DNA of 64,000 nucleotides, from contig JADFDU010000044.1 of assembly GCA_018262775.1 (NCBI GenBank), forward strand, positions 81,846 through 145,845, given 5' to 3'. Made by a program: the position numbers and the translations under genes. Of this stretch, positions 53,563 through 63,867 are shown one piece after another. This stretch comes from Rhodocyclaceae bacterium. GTDB taxonomy: Bacteria > Pseudomonadota > Gammaproteobacteria > Burkholderiales > Rhodocyclaceae. Each line of letters opens with the position of its first letter. The first letter of the stretch is position 1. The notes below the pieces were generated by a model. It searched no databases and was not told the DNA's origin. It saw nothing but the letters and a program-made list of their open reading frames with translations.

Positions 53563-54207
53563 ATGCTGAAATCATTTCTCATCGCCAATCCCAAGGGCGG
53601 CTGTGGCAAGACCACGCTGGCCACCAATCTCGCCGGCTACTTTGCGCGGCAGGGCCATCACGTCATGCTCGGCGACATCGATCGCCAGCAGTCGGCGCGC
53701 GAGTGGCTGAAGATGCGGCCAGACATCCTGCCGCCCATCCGCGGCTGGGAAATCGACCCGGGCGAGCCGGGCAAGGCGGCGCATCCGCCGAAGGACACCA
53801 GCCATGTCGTGCTCGACACGCCGGCCGGCCTGCACGGCAAGAAGCTCGGCCAGGTGCTGAAGCTAGTGCACCGCGTCATCGTGCCGCTGCAGCCGTCGAT
53901 CTTCGACATCATGGCCACGCGCGCCTTCCTCGACACGCTGCTGGAGGAAAAGGAAGTGCGCAAGCACCATGCCTTCATCGCCGTCGTCGGCATGCGCGTG
54001 GATGCGCGCACGCGTTCGGCGCGGGAACTGGAGCGCTTCCTCGAATCCCTCAACCTGCCGGTGGTCGCCCACCTGCGCGACACCCAGCTCTACGTGCAGG
54101 CCGCGGCGCACGGGCTGACGCTGTTCGATCTCTCTGCAGCGCGTGGTGCCCAGGACATCGAGCAGTGGCAGCCGCTGCTGGACTGGGCCGAGGCCGGGGA
54201 CGCCTGA
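53563..54207 (+). CDS. ParA/MinD-type ATPase (orphan)
   Basis: A 214-residue deviant Walker A ATPase. The P-loop is NPKGGCGKTTLATNLAG, and GDIDRQQSAREWL is the A' region; VLDTPAGLHG is the Walker B-like stretch. No ParB gene or parS site is adjacent, so it is an orphan ParA of the kind that positions protein clusters; the cargo is unknown. The gene follows the 69-bp repeat and precedes a pirin gene on the same strand by 33 bases. Confidence 0.87.
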   Translation: MLKSFLIANPKGGCGKTTLATNLAGYFARQGHHVMLGDIDRQQSAREWLKMRPDILPPIRGWEIDPGEPGKAAHPPKDTSHVVLDTPAGLHGKKLGQVLKLVHRVIVPLQPSIFDIMATRAFLDTLLEEKEVRKHHAFIAVVGMRVDARTRSARELERFLESLNLPVVAHLRDTQLYVQAAAHGLTLFDLSAARGAQDIEQWQPLLDWAEAGDA

Positions 54208-54240
54208 GTTTCACGGCAGCCCGGAAGCGAGGAGGACAGC

Positions 54241-54939
54241 ATGATCGAACCGAGAAAAAGCGAAGCCCGAGGCCACGTCCGGCACGACTGGCTGGAGAGC
54301 TGGCACACGTTTTCCTTTGCCGACTATTACGACCCGGCGCACATGAGCTGGCGCGACCTGCGCGTCATCAACGAGGACATCATCCAGCCGGCCAAGGGCT
54401 TCGGCACGCACGGCCACCGCGACATGGAGATCGTCACCTATCTGCTCGAGGGCGAACTGGAACACAAGGACAACATGGGCAACGGCACCGTGATCCGCCC
54501 CGGTGACGTGCAACGCATGAGCGCCGGCAAGGGCGTGCTGCACAGCGAGTTCAATCCCTCGGCCGACGCCACCACGCACCTGCTGCAGATCTGGATCGAG
54601 CCGAGCGTGCGCGGTGTGCCGCCAAGCTACGAGCAGACGTTTTTTTCCGTTGAGGAAAGGCGCGGCCGGCTGCGGCTGGTGGCGTCGAAGGACGGCCGCG
54701 ACGGTAGCGTCACGATCCACCAGGATGCTGCGCTCTACGCCGCGCTACTGGCGGTGGGCGAGTCGGTGAACCATGCGTTGGCAGCGGGCCGGCATGCCTA
54801 TCTGCACGTGGCGCGCGGCGTGGTGGATCTTAACGGCGTGCGCTTCGACGCCGGCGACGGCGCGAAAATCGCGGAAGAATCCGACTTGCGCATCACTGCC
54901 GTAGCAGACGCGGAAATCCTCTTCTTCGATCTTGCATAG
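54241..54939 (+). CDS. Pirin family protein
   Basis: A 232-residue bicupin. The metal ligands of the pirin N-terminal cupin are present in [12 protein letters not shown] (His, His) and GVLHSEFN (His, Glu). YhhW-type members can act as quercetinases, but the physiological role is open. GAGGAGG precedes the ATG. It converges on the GGDEF regulator gene. Confidence 0.92.
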   Translation: MIEPRKSEARGHVRHDWLESWHTFSFADYYDPAHMSWRDLRVINEDIIQPAKGFGTHGHRDMEIVTYLLEGELEHKDNMGNGTVIRPGDVQRMSAGKGVLHSEFNPSADATTHLLQIWIEPSVRGVPPSYEQTFFSVEERRGRLRLVASKDGRDGSVTIHQDAALYAALLAVGESVNHALAAGRHAYLHVARGVVDLNGVRFDAGDGAKIAEESDLRITAVADAEILFFDLA

Positions 54940-54944
54940 AACGC

Positions 54945-54994
54945 CCCGCGTGTGTCGTTGCGACGCGGGTGGCACCGGTGAACGATGCCACCCG
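54945..54994. terminator. Overlapping hairpins between pirin and GGDEF regulator genes
   Basis: CCCGCGT/ACGCGGG (54945-54951 and 54963-54969) and CGGGTGGCA/TGCCACCCG (54966-54974 and 54986-54994) compete for the same bases in the gap between two convergent genes. A T-run is absent, so efficiency is uncertain. Confidence 0.45.
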
Positions 54995-55011
54995 TGCTCA
55001 TCCATCCAGGC

Positions 55012-56655
<1,644 letters not shown>

Positions 56656-56787
56656 GGTTTATTTTCTTGGGAGAGCCAGCATTATGGAGAAGGGCATGAG
56701 GGCGGGCAATGTCATTTATCCGTGGTATCTGAAAATTTGAAACCTCGTGCATGCGCTCAGTTCCTTCTTAGGTTCTAAAATACGCCC

Positions 56788-59700
56788 ATGTCGTCCATCG
56801 CCTTCGTCCACCTTCGCCTGCACAGCGAGTACTCCATAGCCGACGGCATGGTGCGGCTCGATGCCGCCGTCGCCAAGGCGGCAGGCGACGGCATGCCGGC
56901 GCTGGCGCTGACCGACCTGGCCAACCTGTTCGGCATGGTCAAGTTCTACAGCGGCGCGCGCAACCACGGCCTCAAGCCCCTCGTCGGCTGTGACGTATGG
57001 GTGGTGCCTGCCGCAGGCGCCGCCGCCGACAGCGACCGCGACCGGCCTGTGCGCCTGCTGCTGCTGGCGAAGCATCACGGCGGTTATTTGCGCCTGTGCG
57101 AATTGCTGACGCAGGCCTACCTGGGGCCGCGCCAGCGCGGCCGCGCCGAAATCACGCGTGCGGCTTTTGCAGGCGGCGACAATTCCGGTCTGATCGCACT
57201 GTCCGGCGCGGCGCTCGGCGATGTCGGCCAGAGCCTGCTGATGGGCGGTTCGGCGCAGGCCGAGACTGCGGCGCGTGAGTGGGCCCGGCTTTTTCCCGAC
57301 AGCTATTACATCGAGCTGCAACGCTATGGGCAGCCGCAGGCCGAGCCGCTCATCGCGGCGAGCGTGGCGCTGGCAGCGAAGCTGGGCCTGCCCGTGGTGG
57401 CGACGCATCCGGTGCAGTTTCTCGAACGCGACGACTTCAAGGCGCACGAGGCACGGGTGTGCATCGCCGAAGGCTATGCCCTGACTGACCCGCGCCGGCC
57501 GCGCGTGTTTACCGAAGAGCAGTACTTCAAGTCGCAGGCCGAGATGCAGGCGCTGTTCGCCGACCTGCCGGAGGCGCTGGAAAACGCTATCGAAATCGCT
57601 CGCCGCTGCAACCTCTCCGTCGAACTGGGCAAGAACCGCCTGCCGCAATTCCCCACGCCGGCCGGCGTTTCCCTCGACGACTACCTGACGCAGCAGGCGG
57701 AACTGGGCCTGGAACGGCGCCTGGAGCAGTTGTTTGCGGATGCCGCCGAGCGCGAGGCGCGGCGGCTGGAGTACGCCGATCGCCTGATCTTCGAGTGCAA
57801 GACCATCCAGCAGATGGGTTTCCCCGGCTACTTCCTCATCGTTGCCGACTTCATCAACTGGGCCAAGCAGAACGGCGTACCGGTCGGTCCCGGCCGCGGC
57901 TCGGGCGCCGGCTCGCTGGTGGCGTATTCGTTGGGCATCACCGACCTCGATCCGCTGCGCTACGGCCTGCTCTTCGAGCGCTTCCTCAACCCGGAGCGCG
58001 TGTCGATGCCGGACTTCGACGTGGACTTTTGCCAGGAAGGCCGCGACCGCGTCATCGACTACGTCAAGCGCAGCTACGGCAGCCACGCCGTCTCGCAGAT
58101 CGCCACCTTCGGCACCATGGCGGCGAAGGCGGTGATCCGCGACGTCGGCCGCGTGCTCGACCTCGGCTTCAATTTCGTCGACCAGTTCGCCAAGCTGATT
58201 CCCAACGAACTGGGCATCACGCTGAAGGATGCGCGCGAAAAGGAGCCAGCCATCAACGAGCGTGCCGGGCGCGAGGAGGAAATCAGTGAATTGCTGGAAT
58301 TGGCCGGCAGGCTGGAGGGGCTGACACGCAACGTCGGCATGCACGCCGGCGGCGTGCTCATCGCGCCGGGCAAGCTGACGGACTTCTGCCCGCTCTATTC
58401 GGCGGGCGGGGCGGAGACGGCAGTGAGCCAGTTCGACAAGGACGATGTCGAAAAGGCCGGCCTGGTGAAATTCGACTTTCTCGGCCTGCGCACCCTGACC
58501 ATCCTCGCCGAGGCGGTGCGCTTCGTGAAGGAGGTGGAGGGCGTCGATATCAATCTCGACACCCTACCGCTCGACGACAAGCCGACCTACGAGCGCATCT
58601 TCAAGACGGCCAACTCGACGGCGGTGTTCCAGTTCGAATCGCGCGGCATGAAGGAAACCCTGGTGCAGGCGAAGCCTGACCGGCTGGAAGACCTCATCGC
58701 CCTCAACGCGCTCTACCGACCGGGGCCGATGGATTTCATCCCGAACTTCATCGCCCGCAAGCACGGCCGCGAGCGCATCGTCTATCCGCACCCGCTGCTG
58801 GAGCAGGTGGTCGGCAACACCTACGGCATCATGGTGTACCAGGAGCAGGTGATGCAGGCGGCGCAGGTGGTGGCCGGCTATTCGCTCGGCGGCGCCGATC
58901 TCCTGCGCCGCGCCATGGGCAAGAAGAAGCCGGAGGAGATGGCCAAACAGCGCGAGAGCTTCGTCACCGGCGCGGAAAAGAATGGCATTGGTGCGGACAA
59001 GGCCAACGAAATCTTCGACACCATGGAGAAGTTCGCCGGCTACGGCTTCAACAAGTCGCACGCTGCCGCCTACTCGCTGGTCGCCTACCAGACGGCGTAC
59101 CTCAAGTGCCACCATCCGGCGGCCTTCATGGCGGCTACACTGTCGTCGGAAATGGCCGACACCGACAAGGTGCAGTTCTTCGTCGCCGACGCCGTCTCCA
59201 ACGGACTGACTTTCCTGCCGCCCGACATCAACCGCAGTCGCCACCGCTTCACGCCGGTGGATGCGAAGACCATCCGCTACGGCCTGGGCGCCATCAAGGG
59301 CACCGGCGAATCAGCCATCAGCGCGATGCAGCGTGCGCGCGAGGGAATGAACGGAAAAGCGGGCGACTTCACCGACCTGTTCGATTTCTGCAAGCGCATC
59401 GACAAGCGCGTGGTGAACCGCCGCGTCATCGAGGCGCTGATTCGCGCCGGCGCCTTCGATGCCATCGACGACCAGCGCGCGCGCCTCATGGCCTCGGTCG
59501 GCATCGCCCTCGAGGCGGCGGAGCAGGCGGAGCGCAACGCCCTGCAGGTCGGGCTGTTCGATGGCGGCAGCGGGCAGGATCAGCGCGTGCAGATGATCGA
59601 GGCGGCGCCCTGGAGTGAGCGGGAGCAGCTGCTCAACGAGAAGCAGGCGCTGGGGTTCTTCCTCTCCGGCCATCCCTACAACGAGATCCGCGAAGAACTG

Positions 59701-60258
59701 TCGGCCTTCGTGCGGCGCCCGCTGGCCGCGCTGGAACCGCAGAAGGAGCCGGTGCTGCTGGCCGGCATCGTCACCGCAACGCGCACGCAGATGACCCGCC
59801 GCGGCAAGATGATCGTCGTCACGCTCGACGATGGCTCGGCGCAGGTCGAGATGACGGTGTTCAACGAGGTGTTCGAGGCCCAGCGCGCCAAGATCCGCGA
59901 GGACGATGCACTGATCGTCGAGGGCAAGGTGAGCCGCGACGATTTCAGCGGCGGCCTGCGCGTGATCGCCGACAAGCTGATGACGCTGGCCGAGGCGCGC
60001 GGGCGCTATGCCAAGGTGCTGCGCGTGGCGCTGAACGGGAAAGTCAGTCGCGGTGATACGGCGGCCGCCGAGAGGTTGCGCACGCTACTGGCGCCCTATC
60101 GCAATGGCCCCTGCCCGGTGCGCGTGTGCTACCGCAATGCGCAGGCCGAATGCGAGCTGCCTCTGGGCGAAGCCTGGCGCGTGCGCCTGGATGATGAATT
60201 GCTGGCCGGCCTGCAGCAGTGGCTGCAGGCGGAGAACGTTGAGGTGGTGTACCAGTAG
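56788..60258 (+). CDS. dnaE: DNA polymerase III subunit alpha
   Basis: An 1156-residue replicative polymerase (E. coli 1160). The PHP domain starts FVHLRLHSEYSIADGMVRLD. The catalytic aspartates are in MPDFDVDF (D411, D413), with the third in the palm further on. The helix-hairpin-helix, OB fold (ILAGIVTATRTQMTRRGKMIVVTL) and C-terminal tau-binding region are present. Two copies of the dispersed motif fall in the gene, one before VLPPDIN-type sequence (here FLPPDIN) and one in the C-terminal domain. Confidence 0.98.
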   Translation: MSSIAFVHLRLHSEYSIADGMVRLDAAVAKAAGDGMPALALTDLANLFGMVKFYSGARNHGLKPLVGCDVWVVPAAGAAADSDRDRPVRLLLLAKHHGGYLRLCELLTQAYLGPRQRGRAEITRAAFAGGDNSGLIALSGAALGDVGQSLLMGGSAQAETAAREWARLFPDSYYIELQRYGQPQAEPLIAASVALAAKLGLPVVATHPVQFLERDDFKAHEARVCIAEGYALTDPRRPRVFTEEQYFKSQAEMQALFADLPEALENAIEIARRCNLSVELGKNRLPQFPTPAGVSLDDYLTQQAELGLERRLEQLFADAAEREARRLEYADRLIFECKTIQQMGFPGYFLIVADFINWAKQNGVPVGPGRGSGAGSLVAYSLGITDLDPLRYGLLFERFLNPERVSMPDFDVDFCQEGRDRVIDYVKRSYGSHAVSQIATFGTMAAKAVIRDVGRVLDLGFNFVDQFAKLIPNELGITLKDAREKEPAINERAGREEEISELLELAGRLEGLTRNVGMHAGGVLIAPGKLTDFCPLYSAGGAETAVSQFDKDDVEKAGLVKFDFLGLRTLTILAEAVRFVKEVEGVDINLDTLPLDDKPTYERIFKTANSTAVFQFESRGMKETLVQAKPDRLEDLIALNALYRPGPMDFIPNFIARKHGRERIVYPHPLLEQVVGNTYGIMVYQEQVMQAAQVVAGYSLGGADLLRRAMGKKKPEEMAKQRESFVTGAEKNGIGADKANEIFDTMEKFAGYGFNKSHAAAYSLVAYQTAYLKCHHPAAFMAATLSSEMADTDKVQFFVADAVSNGLTFLPPDINRSRHRFTPVDAKTIRYGLGAIKGTGESAISAMQRAREGMNGKAGDFTDLFDFCKRIDKRVVNRRVIEALIRAGAFDAIDDQRARLMASVGIALEAAEQAERNALQVGLFDGGSGQDQRVQMIEAAPWSEREQLLNEKQALGFFLSGHPYNEIREELSAFVRRPLAALEPQKEPVLLAGIVTATRTQMTRRGKMIVVTLDDGSAQVEMTVFNEVFEAQRAKIREDDALIVEGKVSRDDFSGGLRVIADKLMTLAEARGRYAKVLRVALNGKVSRGDTAAAERLRTLLAPYRNGPCPVRVCYRNAQAECELPLGEAWRVRLDDELLAGLQQWLQAENVEVVYQ
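59190..59214 (-). repeat. Dispersed 25-bp motif, copy I (antisense in dnaE)
   Basis: Both blocks perfect. The gene reads it as A-V-S-N-G-L-T-F without an obvious length change versus the family. Confidence 0.88.
60039..60063 (+). repeat. Dispersed 25-bp motif, copy J (in dnaE)
   Basis: Both blocks perfect. Encodes K-V-S-R-G-D-T-A in frame in the C-terminal domain. Confidence 0.9.
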
Positions 60259-60278
60259 CATCGGTAACAAGCAGCGCC

Positions 60279-60348
60279 GTCATTCCCGCGGAAGCGGGAA
60301 TCCATGGGCTGCTCGAAAGAAATGGGCCCCCGCTTCCACGGGGACGAC
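60279..60348. repeat. Decayed copy of the 53.5-kb inverted-repeat element
   Basis: The left arm GTCATTCCCGCGGAAG-type differs from the other copy at one base in 26; the right arm has several changes (CCCCCGCTTCCACGGGG core). It lies in the 110-base gap between the convergent dnaE and DUF3501 genes. Confidence 0.75.
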
Positions 60349-60368
60349 GGTGATTATGCGGGGTTTGC

Positions 60369-60950
60369 CTATTTGAGGTCGGTGACGAGCGATGCGCGCA
60401 CCGCTTCCGGCACGGTGATGGCCTCGCGGTAATGCGCGTGGTCGATGCCCGCATGCAGGGCCGCGCCGCCTTTCGCCGCGGCGATCATCTGCGGCGTCAA
60501 TTCGAAGCGCAGGAAGTGCACCGCCGAAGTCTTGTCCTCGGTTTCGCGGTCGAGGTCCTCGTTGGCGATCGGGTACACCTTGTCGCAGCCTTCCACCTGC
60601 AGCCACACCTTCTTCTCGATGCCGATCAGTTTCGCCAGCATGCGGCGGCGCTCATCGACGTCGCCGTACTCGACCATGAAGGTGGCCTTCCAGTTGTGGC
60701 CGTCGGGGATGAGCGGATTGTAGACGTCCAACTCATCCTGGATTGGTTCCGGTTCAAACATGCGCTCGAGGCGCAGCATTTCCTGTACCTGATACTGCAT
60801 GGTCAGCGCATCCTCGAAATACAGCGTGGCATGCGCGCCGATGGGCAACTGGCGGTTTTTCTTGTGCGCCATCACCTTGGCGCGAAACTCAGGCCGCACG
60901 CGCGCGTATTTCTCGAGGCTGAAAAGGTCTTCGTGTTGCAACATGGTCAT
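60369..60950 (-). CDS. DUF3501 family protein
   Basis: A 193-residue protein of unknown function that matches the DUF3501 pattern as I know it: LFSLEKYARVRPEFRAKVMAHKKNR, LYFEDALTMQYQVQEMLRLER and VEYGDVDERRRMLAKLIGIE. Such genes regularly sit beside a rubrerythrin and a heterodisulfide-reductase-like Fe-S protein, as here. The start at 60950 overlaps the upstream stop (ATGA). It is rich in charged residues and has no signal peptide. Function is open; a role in peroxide or oxygen stress is inferred from context. Confidence 0.85.
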   Translation of the reverse strand: MTMLQHEDLFSLEKYARVRPEFRAKVMAHKKNRQLPIGAHATLYFEDALTMQYQVQEMLRLERMFEPEPIQDELDVYNPLIPDGHNWKATFMVEYGDVDERRRMLAKLIGIEKKVWLQVEGCDKVYPIANEDLDRETEDKTSAVHFLRFELTPQMIAAAKGGAALHAGIDHAHYREAITVPEAVRASLVTDLK

Positions 60951-62278
60951 ACTCCGTAGGCTTTTCTCAACAGGGTGATGGGGTGCTCCGGCGACGTGCC
61001 GTCGGCACGGACGTGGCCGATGTGGTGTCCCGCCATGGCGCAATCGCTGCCATAGTGGTCGGGCTGGGCCTGGTTGACGCGGCTCACCACCGGCTTGGCG
61101 ATCTTCACGGCGAACTCGTGGAACTCCTGCTTCACGGCATAGGTGCCGTCGTGGCCGGAGCAGCGTTCGATGATGTCCACCACCGTGTCCGGCACCAATG
61201 ACAGGGTCTCCTTCGTCTTCGGGCCGAAGTTCTGTACGCGCTGGTGGCAGGCGGCGTGGTAGGCCACTTTGCCCAGGCCTTGCTTGAAATCGGTCTTCAG
61301 CTTGCCTTCCTTGTGGCGCAGCATGAGGTACTCGAAGGGATCGTAGAAGGCATCCTTCACCTTCTGCACGTCCGCGTCGTGCGGGAACATCAGCGGCAGC
61401 TCCTGCTTGAACATCAGCACGCAGGACGGCACCAGGGCGGTGAGGTCCCAGCCGGCGTCTACCAGCTTCGCCAGCACCGGAATGTTCGCCTCCTTGGCAG
61501 CGCGCACCGATTCGAGATCGCCCAGTTCCAGCTTGGGCATGCCGCAGCAGCGCTCCTTCTCGGCCAGCGTTACCGCGATGCCGTTGTGGGCGAAGACGGC
61601 GGCGAGATCCTCGCCGGGGCCGGGTTCGTTGCGGTTCATGTAGCAGGTGGCGAAGAGGGCCACCTTACCCGTGGTCGGCCCGGCCACTTCGCCCGCCGTG
61701 TCGGCGGGCAACTTGTCCAGGCGGCTGCGCAGCGGACGGCTGGAAAATTCCGGCAGCCAGGCGTCGGCATGGATGCCGGCCACTGCCTGCAGCGCCTTGC
61801 GCGCGAGGCCGATCTTGTTGACGGCATTCACCGTCTGCGCGACGACGGGGATGCCGGCGAGCCTGCCGACGGCGTCGGTGCTGGTCAGCACCTTGTCGCG
61901 CAGCTTGGTGGTGCCCTTCCTGAAGTGCACCGCCTTGGCGCGCAACATGAGATGGGGGAAGTCCACATTCCACTCGTGCGGCGGCACGTAGGGGCACTTG
62001 GTCATGTAGCAGAGGTCGCACAGGTAGCAGTGATCCACCACCTTGGCGTAGTCCGCTTTCTTGACGCCGTCCACTTCCATGGTCGGGGATTCGTCGACCA
62101 GGTCGAACAGGGTCGGAAAGGACTGGCACAGGCTGACGCAGCGCCGGCAGCCGTGGCAGATGTCGAAGACACGCTCCATCTCGTGGAAGAGTGCGGCTTC
62201 ATCGTAGAAAGCCGGATTGTTCCAATCGAGCGGATGCCGGGTCGGGGCTTCGAGATTGCCTTCGCGCGGTGCGGCCAT
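60947..62278 (-). CDS. Heterodisulfide-reductase-like (Fe-S) oxidoreductase
   Basis: A 443-residue soluble Fe-S protein of the GlpC/HdrD type. Two [4Fe-4S] ferredoxin sites are in CHGCRRCVSLCQSFP and CYLCDLCYMTKCPYVPPHEW. Two CCG-type domains follow, with LFATCYMNRNEPG, RCCGMPKLELG and YHAACHQRVQNFG, then a Cys-containing CSGHDGTYAVKQE. The canonical role is electron transfer to thiols or quinones. Here it lies between rubrerythrin and DUF3501 genes on one strand, so it may feed electrons to rubrerythrin; inferred. Confidence 0.88.
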   Translation of the reverse strand: MAAPREGNLEAPTRHPLDWNNPAFYDEAALFHEMERVFDICHGCRRCVSLCQSFPTLFDLVDESPTMEVDGVKKADYAKVVDHCYLCDLCYMTKCPYVPPHEWNVDFPHLMLRAKAVHFRKGTTKLRDKVLTSTDAVGRLAGIPVVAQTVNAVNKIGLARKALQAVAGIHADAWLPEFSSRPLRSRLDKLPADTAGEVAGPTTGKVALFATCYMNRNEPGPGEDLAAVFAHNGIAVTLAEKERCCGMPKLELGDLESVRAAKEANIPVLAKLVDAGWDLTALVPSCVLMFKQELPLMFPHDADVQKVKDAFYDPFEYLMLRHKEGKLKTDFKQGLGKVAYHAACHQRVQNFGPKTKETLSLVPDTVVDIIERCSGHDGTYAVKQEFHEFAVKIAKPVVSRVNQAQPDHYGSDCAMAGHHIGHVRADGTSPEHPITLLRKAYGV

Positions 62279-62320
62279 GCGTTTGTCCTCTGAGTGATGT
62301 ATGGAGGGGTGGGGTCGGGG

Positions 62321-62342
62321 CGGCCGTCCCGCAGGACGGCCG
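62321..62342 (-). other. Hairpin between rubrerythrin and Fe-S protein genes
   Basis: CGGCCGTCC-CGCA-GGACGGCCG is a perfect 9-bp stem in the 96-base gap. No T-run follows, so it may stabilise the upstream rubrerythrin message or reduce read-through. Confidence 0.5.
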
Positions 62343-62374
62343 GGCAGGATGCCCTGGTACCCTCTACAGTACCT

Positions 62375-62797
62375 TCAGGCGTCGAGTTCGTTCAGCGCCC
62401 GCTGGTAGCGGTTGGCGTGCGAGCGCTCGGCCTTGGCCAGGGTCTCGAACCAGTCGGCGATTTCGTCGAAGCCTTCCGCGCGCGCGTCCTTGGCCATGCC
62501 CGGGTACATGTCGGTGTACTCGTGCGTCTCGCCGGCGACGGCGGACTTCAGGTTGTCGGCGGTGGGGCCGATCGGCAGGCCGGTAGCCGGATCGCCGACC
62601 TGCTCGAGATACTCGAGATGGCCGTGGGCGTGGCCGGTCTCGCCTTCCGCCGTGGAGCGGAACAGGGCGGCGACGTCGTTGTAGCCTTCGACGTCGGCCT
62701 TGGCTGCGAAATACAGGTAGCGGCGGTTGGCTTGCGATTCGCCGGAGAAGGCGTCCTTCAGGTGCTGCTCGGTCTTGCTTCCTTTAAGTTGTTTCAT
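62375..62797 (-). CDS. Rubrerythrin (short, no rubredoxin domain)
   Basis: A 140-residue ferritin-like di-iron protein. Ligand helices are in [22 protein letters not shown] (Glu), [12 protein letters not shown] (Glu, His) and [14 protein letters not shown] and [14 protein letters not shown]. The C-terminal CxxC rubredoxin domain of classical rubrerythrin is missing, as in sulerythrin-type proteins, so reducing power must come from a separate protein. Rubrerythrins reduce hydrogen peroxide. The start at 62797 has GAGGAGT seven bases upstream; another ATG lies six bases earlier. An OxyR-type operator lies upstream and oxyR is the next gene. Confidence 0.93.
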   Translation of the reverse strand: MKQLKGSKTEQHLKDAFSGESQANRRYLYFAAKADVEGYNDVAALFRSTAEGETGHAHGHLEYLEQVGDPATGLPIGPTADNLKSAVAGETHEYTDMYPGMAKDARAEGFDEIADWFETLAKAERSHANRYQRALNELDA

Positions 62798-62910
62798 GGT
62801 CATACTCCTCACGTGGGTTGCAAAATGACAAGACAAGTTCCCGCTCTTGGGGTTGGGGTACTACATGGCCTTGGCAGGTAGACAGTAAGGCCATAGGAAA
62901 CGAAAAGGAA

Positions 62911-62947
62911 ATTGTAATTATCTACCTATACGATAGCTATTGGCTAT
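62911..62947 (-). promoter_or_regulatory. OxyR operator upstream of rubrerythrin
   Basis: The pattern ATTG-N7-CTAC-N7-ATAG-N7-CTAT matches the OxyR consensus of four tetramers (ATAG/CTAT) with ten-base spacing at 14 of 16 fixed bases. It lies about 115-150 bases before the rubrerythrin start and overlaps the oxyR stop codon. Confidence 0.75.
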
Positions 62948-63867
62948 TCTGCTGTCACAGCGCGGGTGCCGGGTAGCTTGCTGTCGAGCAGGGCGCGCCT
63001 CACAACTTCAATGGCCGGATGGCGCGGATAGCTGCTCCGCCATACCAGTCCGACGCGGCGCATAGGGCAAGGTTCCCTGAAGGGCAGCACGCGCAGGAGG
63101 GGGTCCTTGAGGCGGATGTCGTCGACCGCCGCGGCCGGCATGACCGTGACGCCAACGCCGCTGGCGACCATGTGGCGAATCGTCTCCAGCGAACTGCCCT
63201 CGATGACGTGCGGCGAGACGCCGGACTGGCTGGTCGCCGTGGCGCAGAGATCCATCACCTGGTCGCGGAAGCAGTTGCCGGGGCCGAGCATGAGCAACTG
63301 CGCATCGAGGAGGGCGGCGGCATCGATGGCCTTGTGCGCGGCCCAGGGATGGCTGGCGGGCGCGAGGACGCGAAACGGTTCGTCGTAGACGGCCTGCGAC
63401 GTCAGCCACGGTTCGTTTACCGGCAGGGCGAGGATGGCCAGGTCGAGTTCGCTGTTCTTCAGTTTCTCGATGAGGCGGTGGGTGTAGTTTTCTTCCAGGA
63501 TCAGCGGCATGGCAGGTGCGCGCTTTTTCACCAGCGGCACCAGGCGCGGCAGCAGCCAGGGCGCGATGGTAAAGATCACGCCGACGCGCAGGGCCCCCAC
63601 CAGTGGGCCCTTGTCGGTGGCGGCAATTTCCGCCACCTGCGCCGCCTCGGCCAGCACCCGCTCGGCCTGGGCGACGATGCGCTGGCCGACGGGCGTGACA
63701 CGTACCTCCTGCGGTGAGCGCTCGAAGAGAACCACGCCGAGTTGCTCCTCGAGTTTCTTCACCGCCACCGACAGCGTCGGCTGGGAGACAAAGCATTTTT
63801 CGGCGGCGCGGCCGAAGTGGCGCTCGCGCGCCAGGGCGACGATGTAGCGCAGGTCGGTGAGGGTCAT
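62944..63867 (-). CDS. oxyR: Hydrogen peroxide-inducible regulator OxyR
   Basis: A 307-residue LysR-type regulator. The winged helix at the N terminus contains RAAEKCFVSQPTLSVAVKKLEEQLG. The two peroxide-sensing cysteines are C199 and C208 in GNCFRDQVMDLC, the same numbers as in E. coli OxyR. It ends at 62944 inside its own type of operator. Upstream it overlaps the acylphosphatase stop (ATGA). It is on the same strand as, and just before, the rubrerythrin gene. Confidence 0.95.
   Translation of the reverse strand: MTLTDLRYIVALARERHFGRAAEKCFVSQPTLSVAVKKLEEQLGVVLFERSPQEVRVTPVGQRIVAQAERVLAEAAQVAEIAATDKGPLVGALRVGVIFTIAPWLLPRLVPLVKKRAPAMPLILEENYTHRLIEKLKNSELDLAILALPVNEPWLTSQAVYDEPFRVLAPASHPWAAHKAIDAAALLDAQLLMLGPGNCFRDQVMDLCATATSQSGVSPHVIEGSSLETIRHMVASGVGVTVMPAAAVDDIRLKDPLLRVLPFREPCPMRRVGLVWRSSYPRHPAIEVVRRALLDSKLPGTRAVTAE

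Noticed and set aside
53563..54207. Plasmid or chromosome partition locus
   Set aside because: The ParA-like gene has no ParB gene or parS (TGTTTCACGTGAAACA-like) site nearby.
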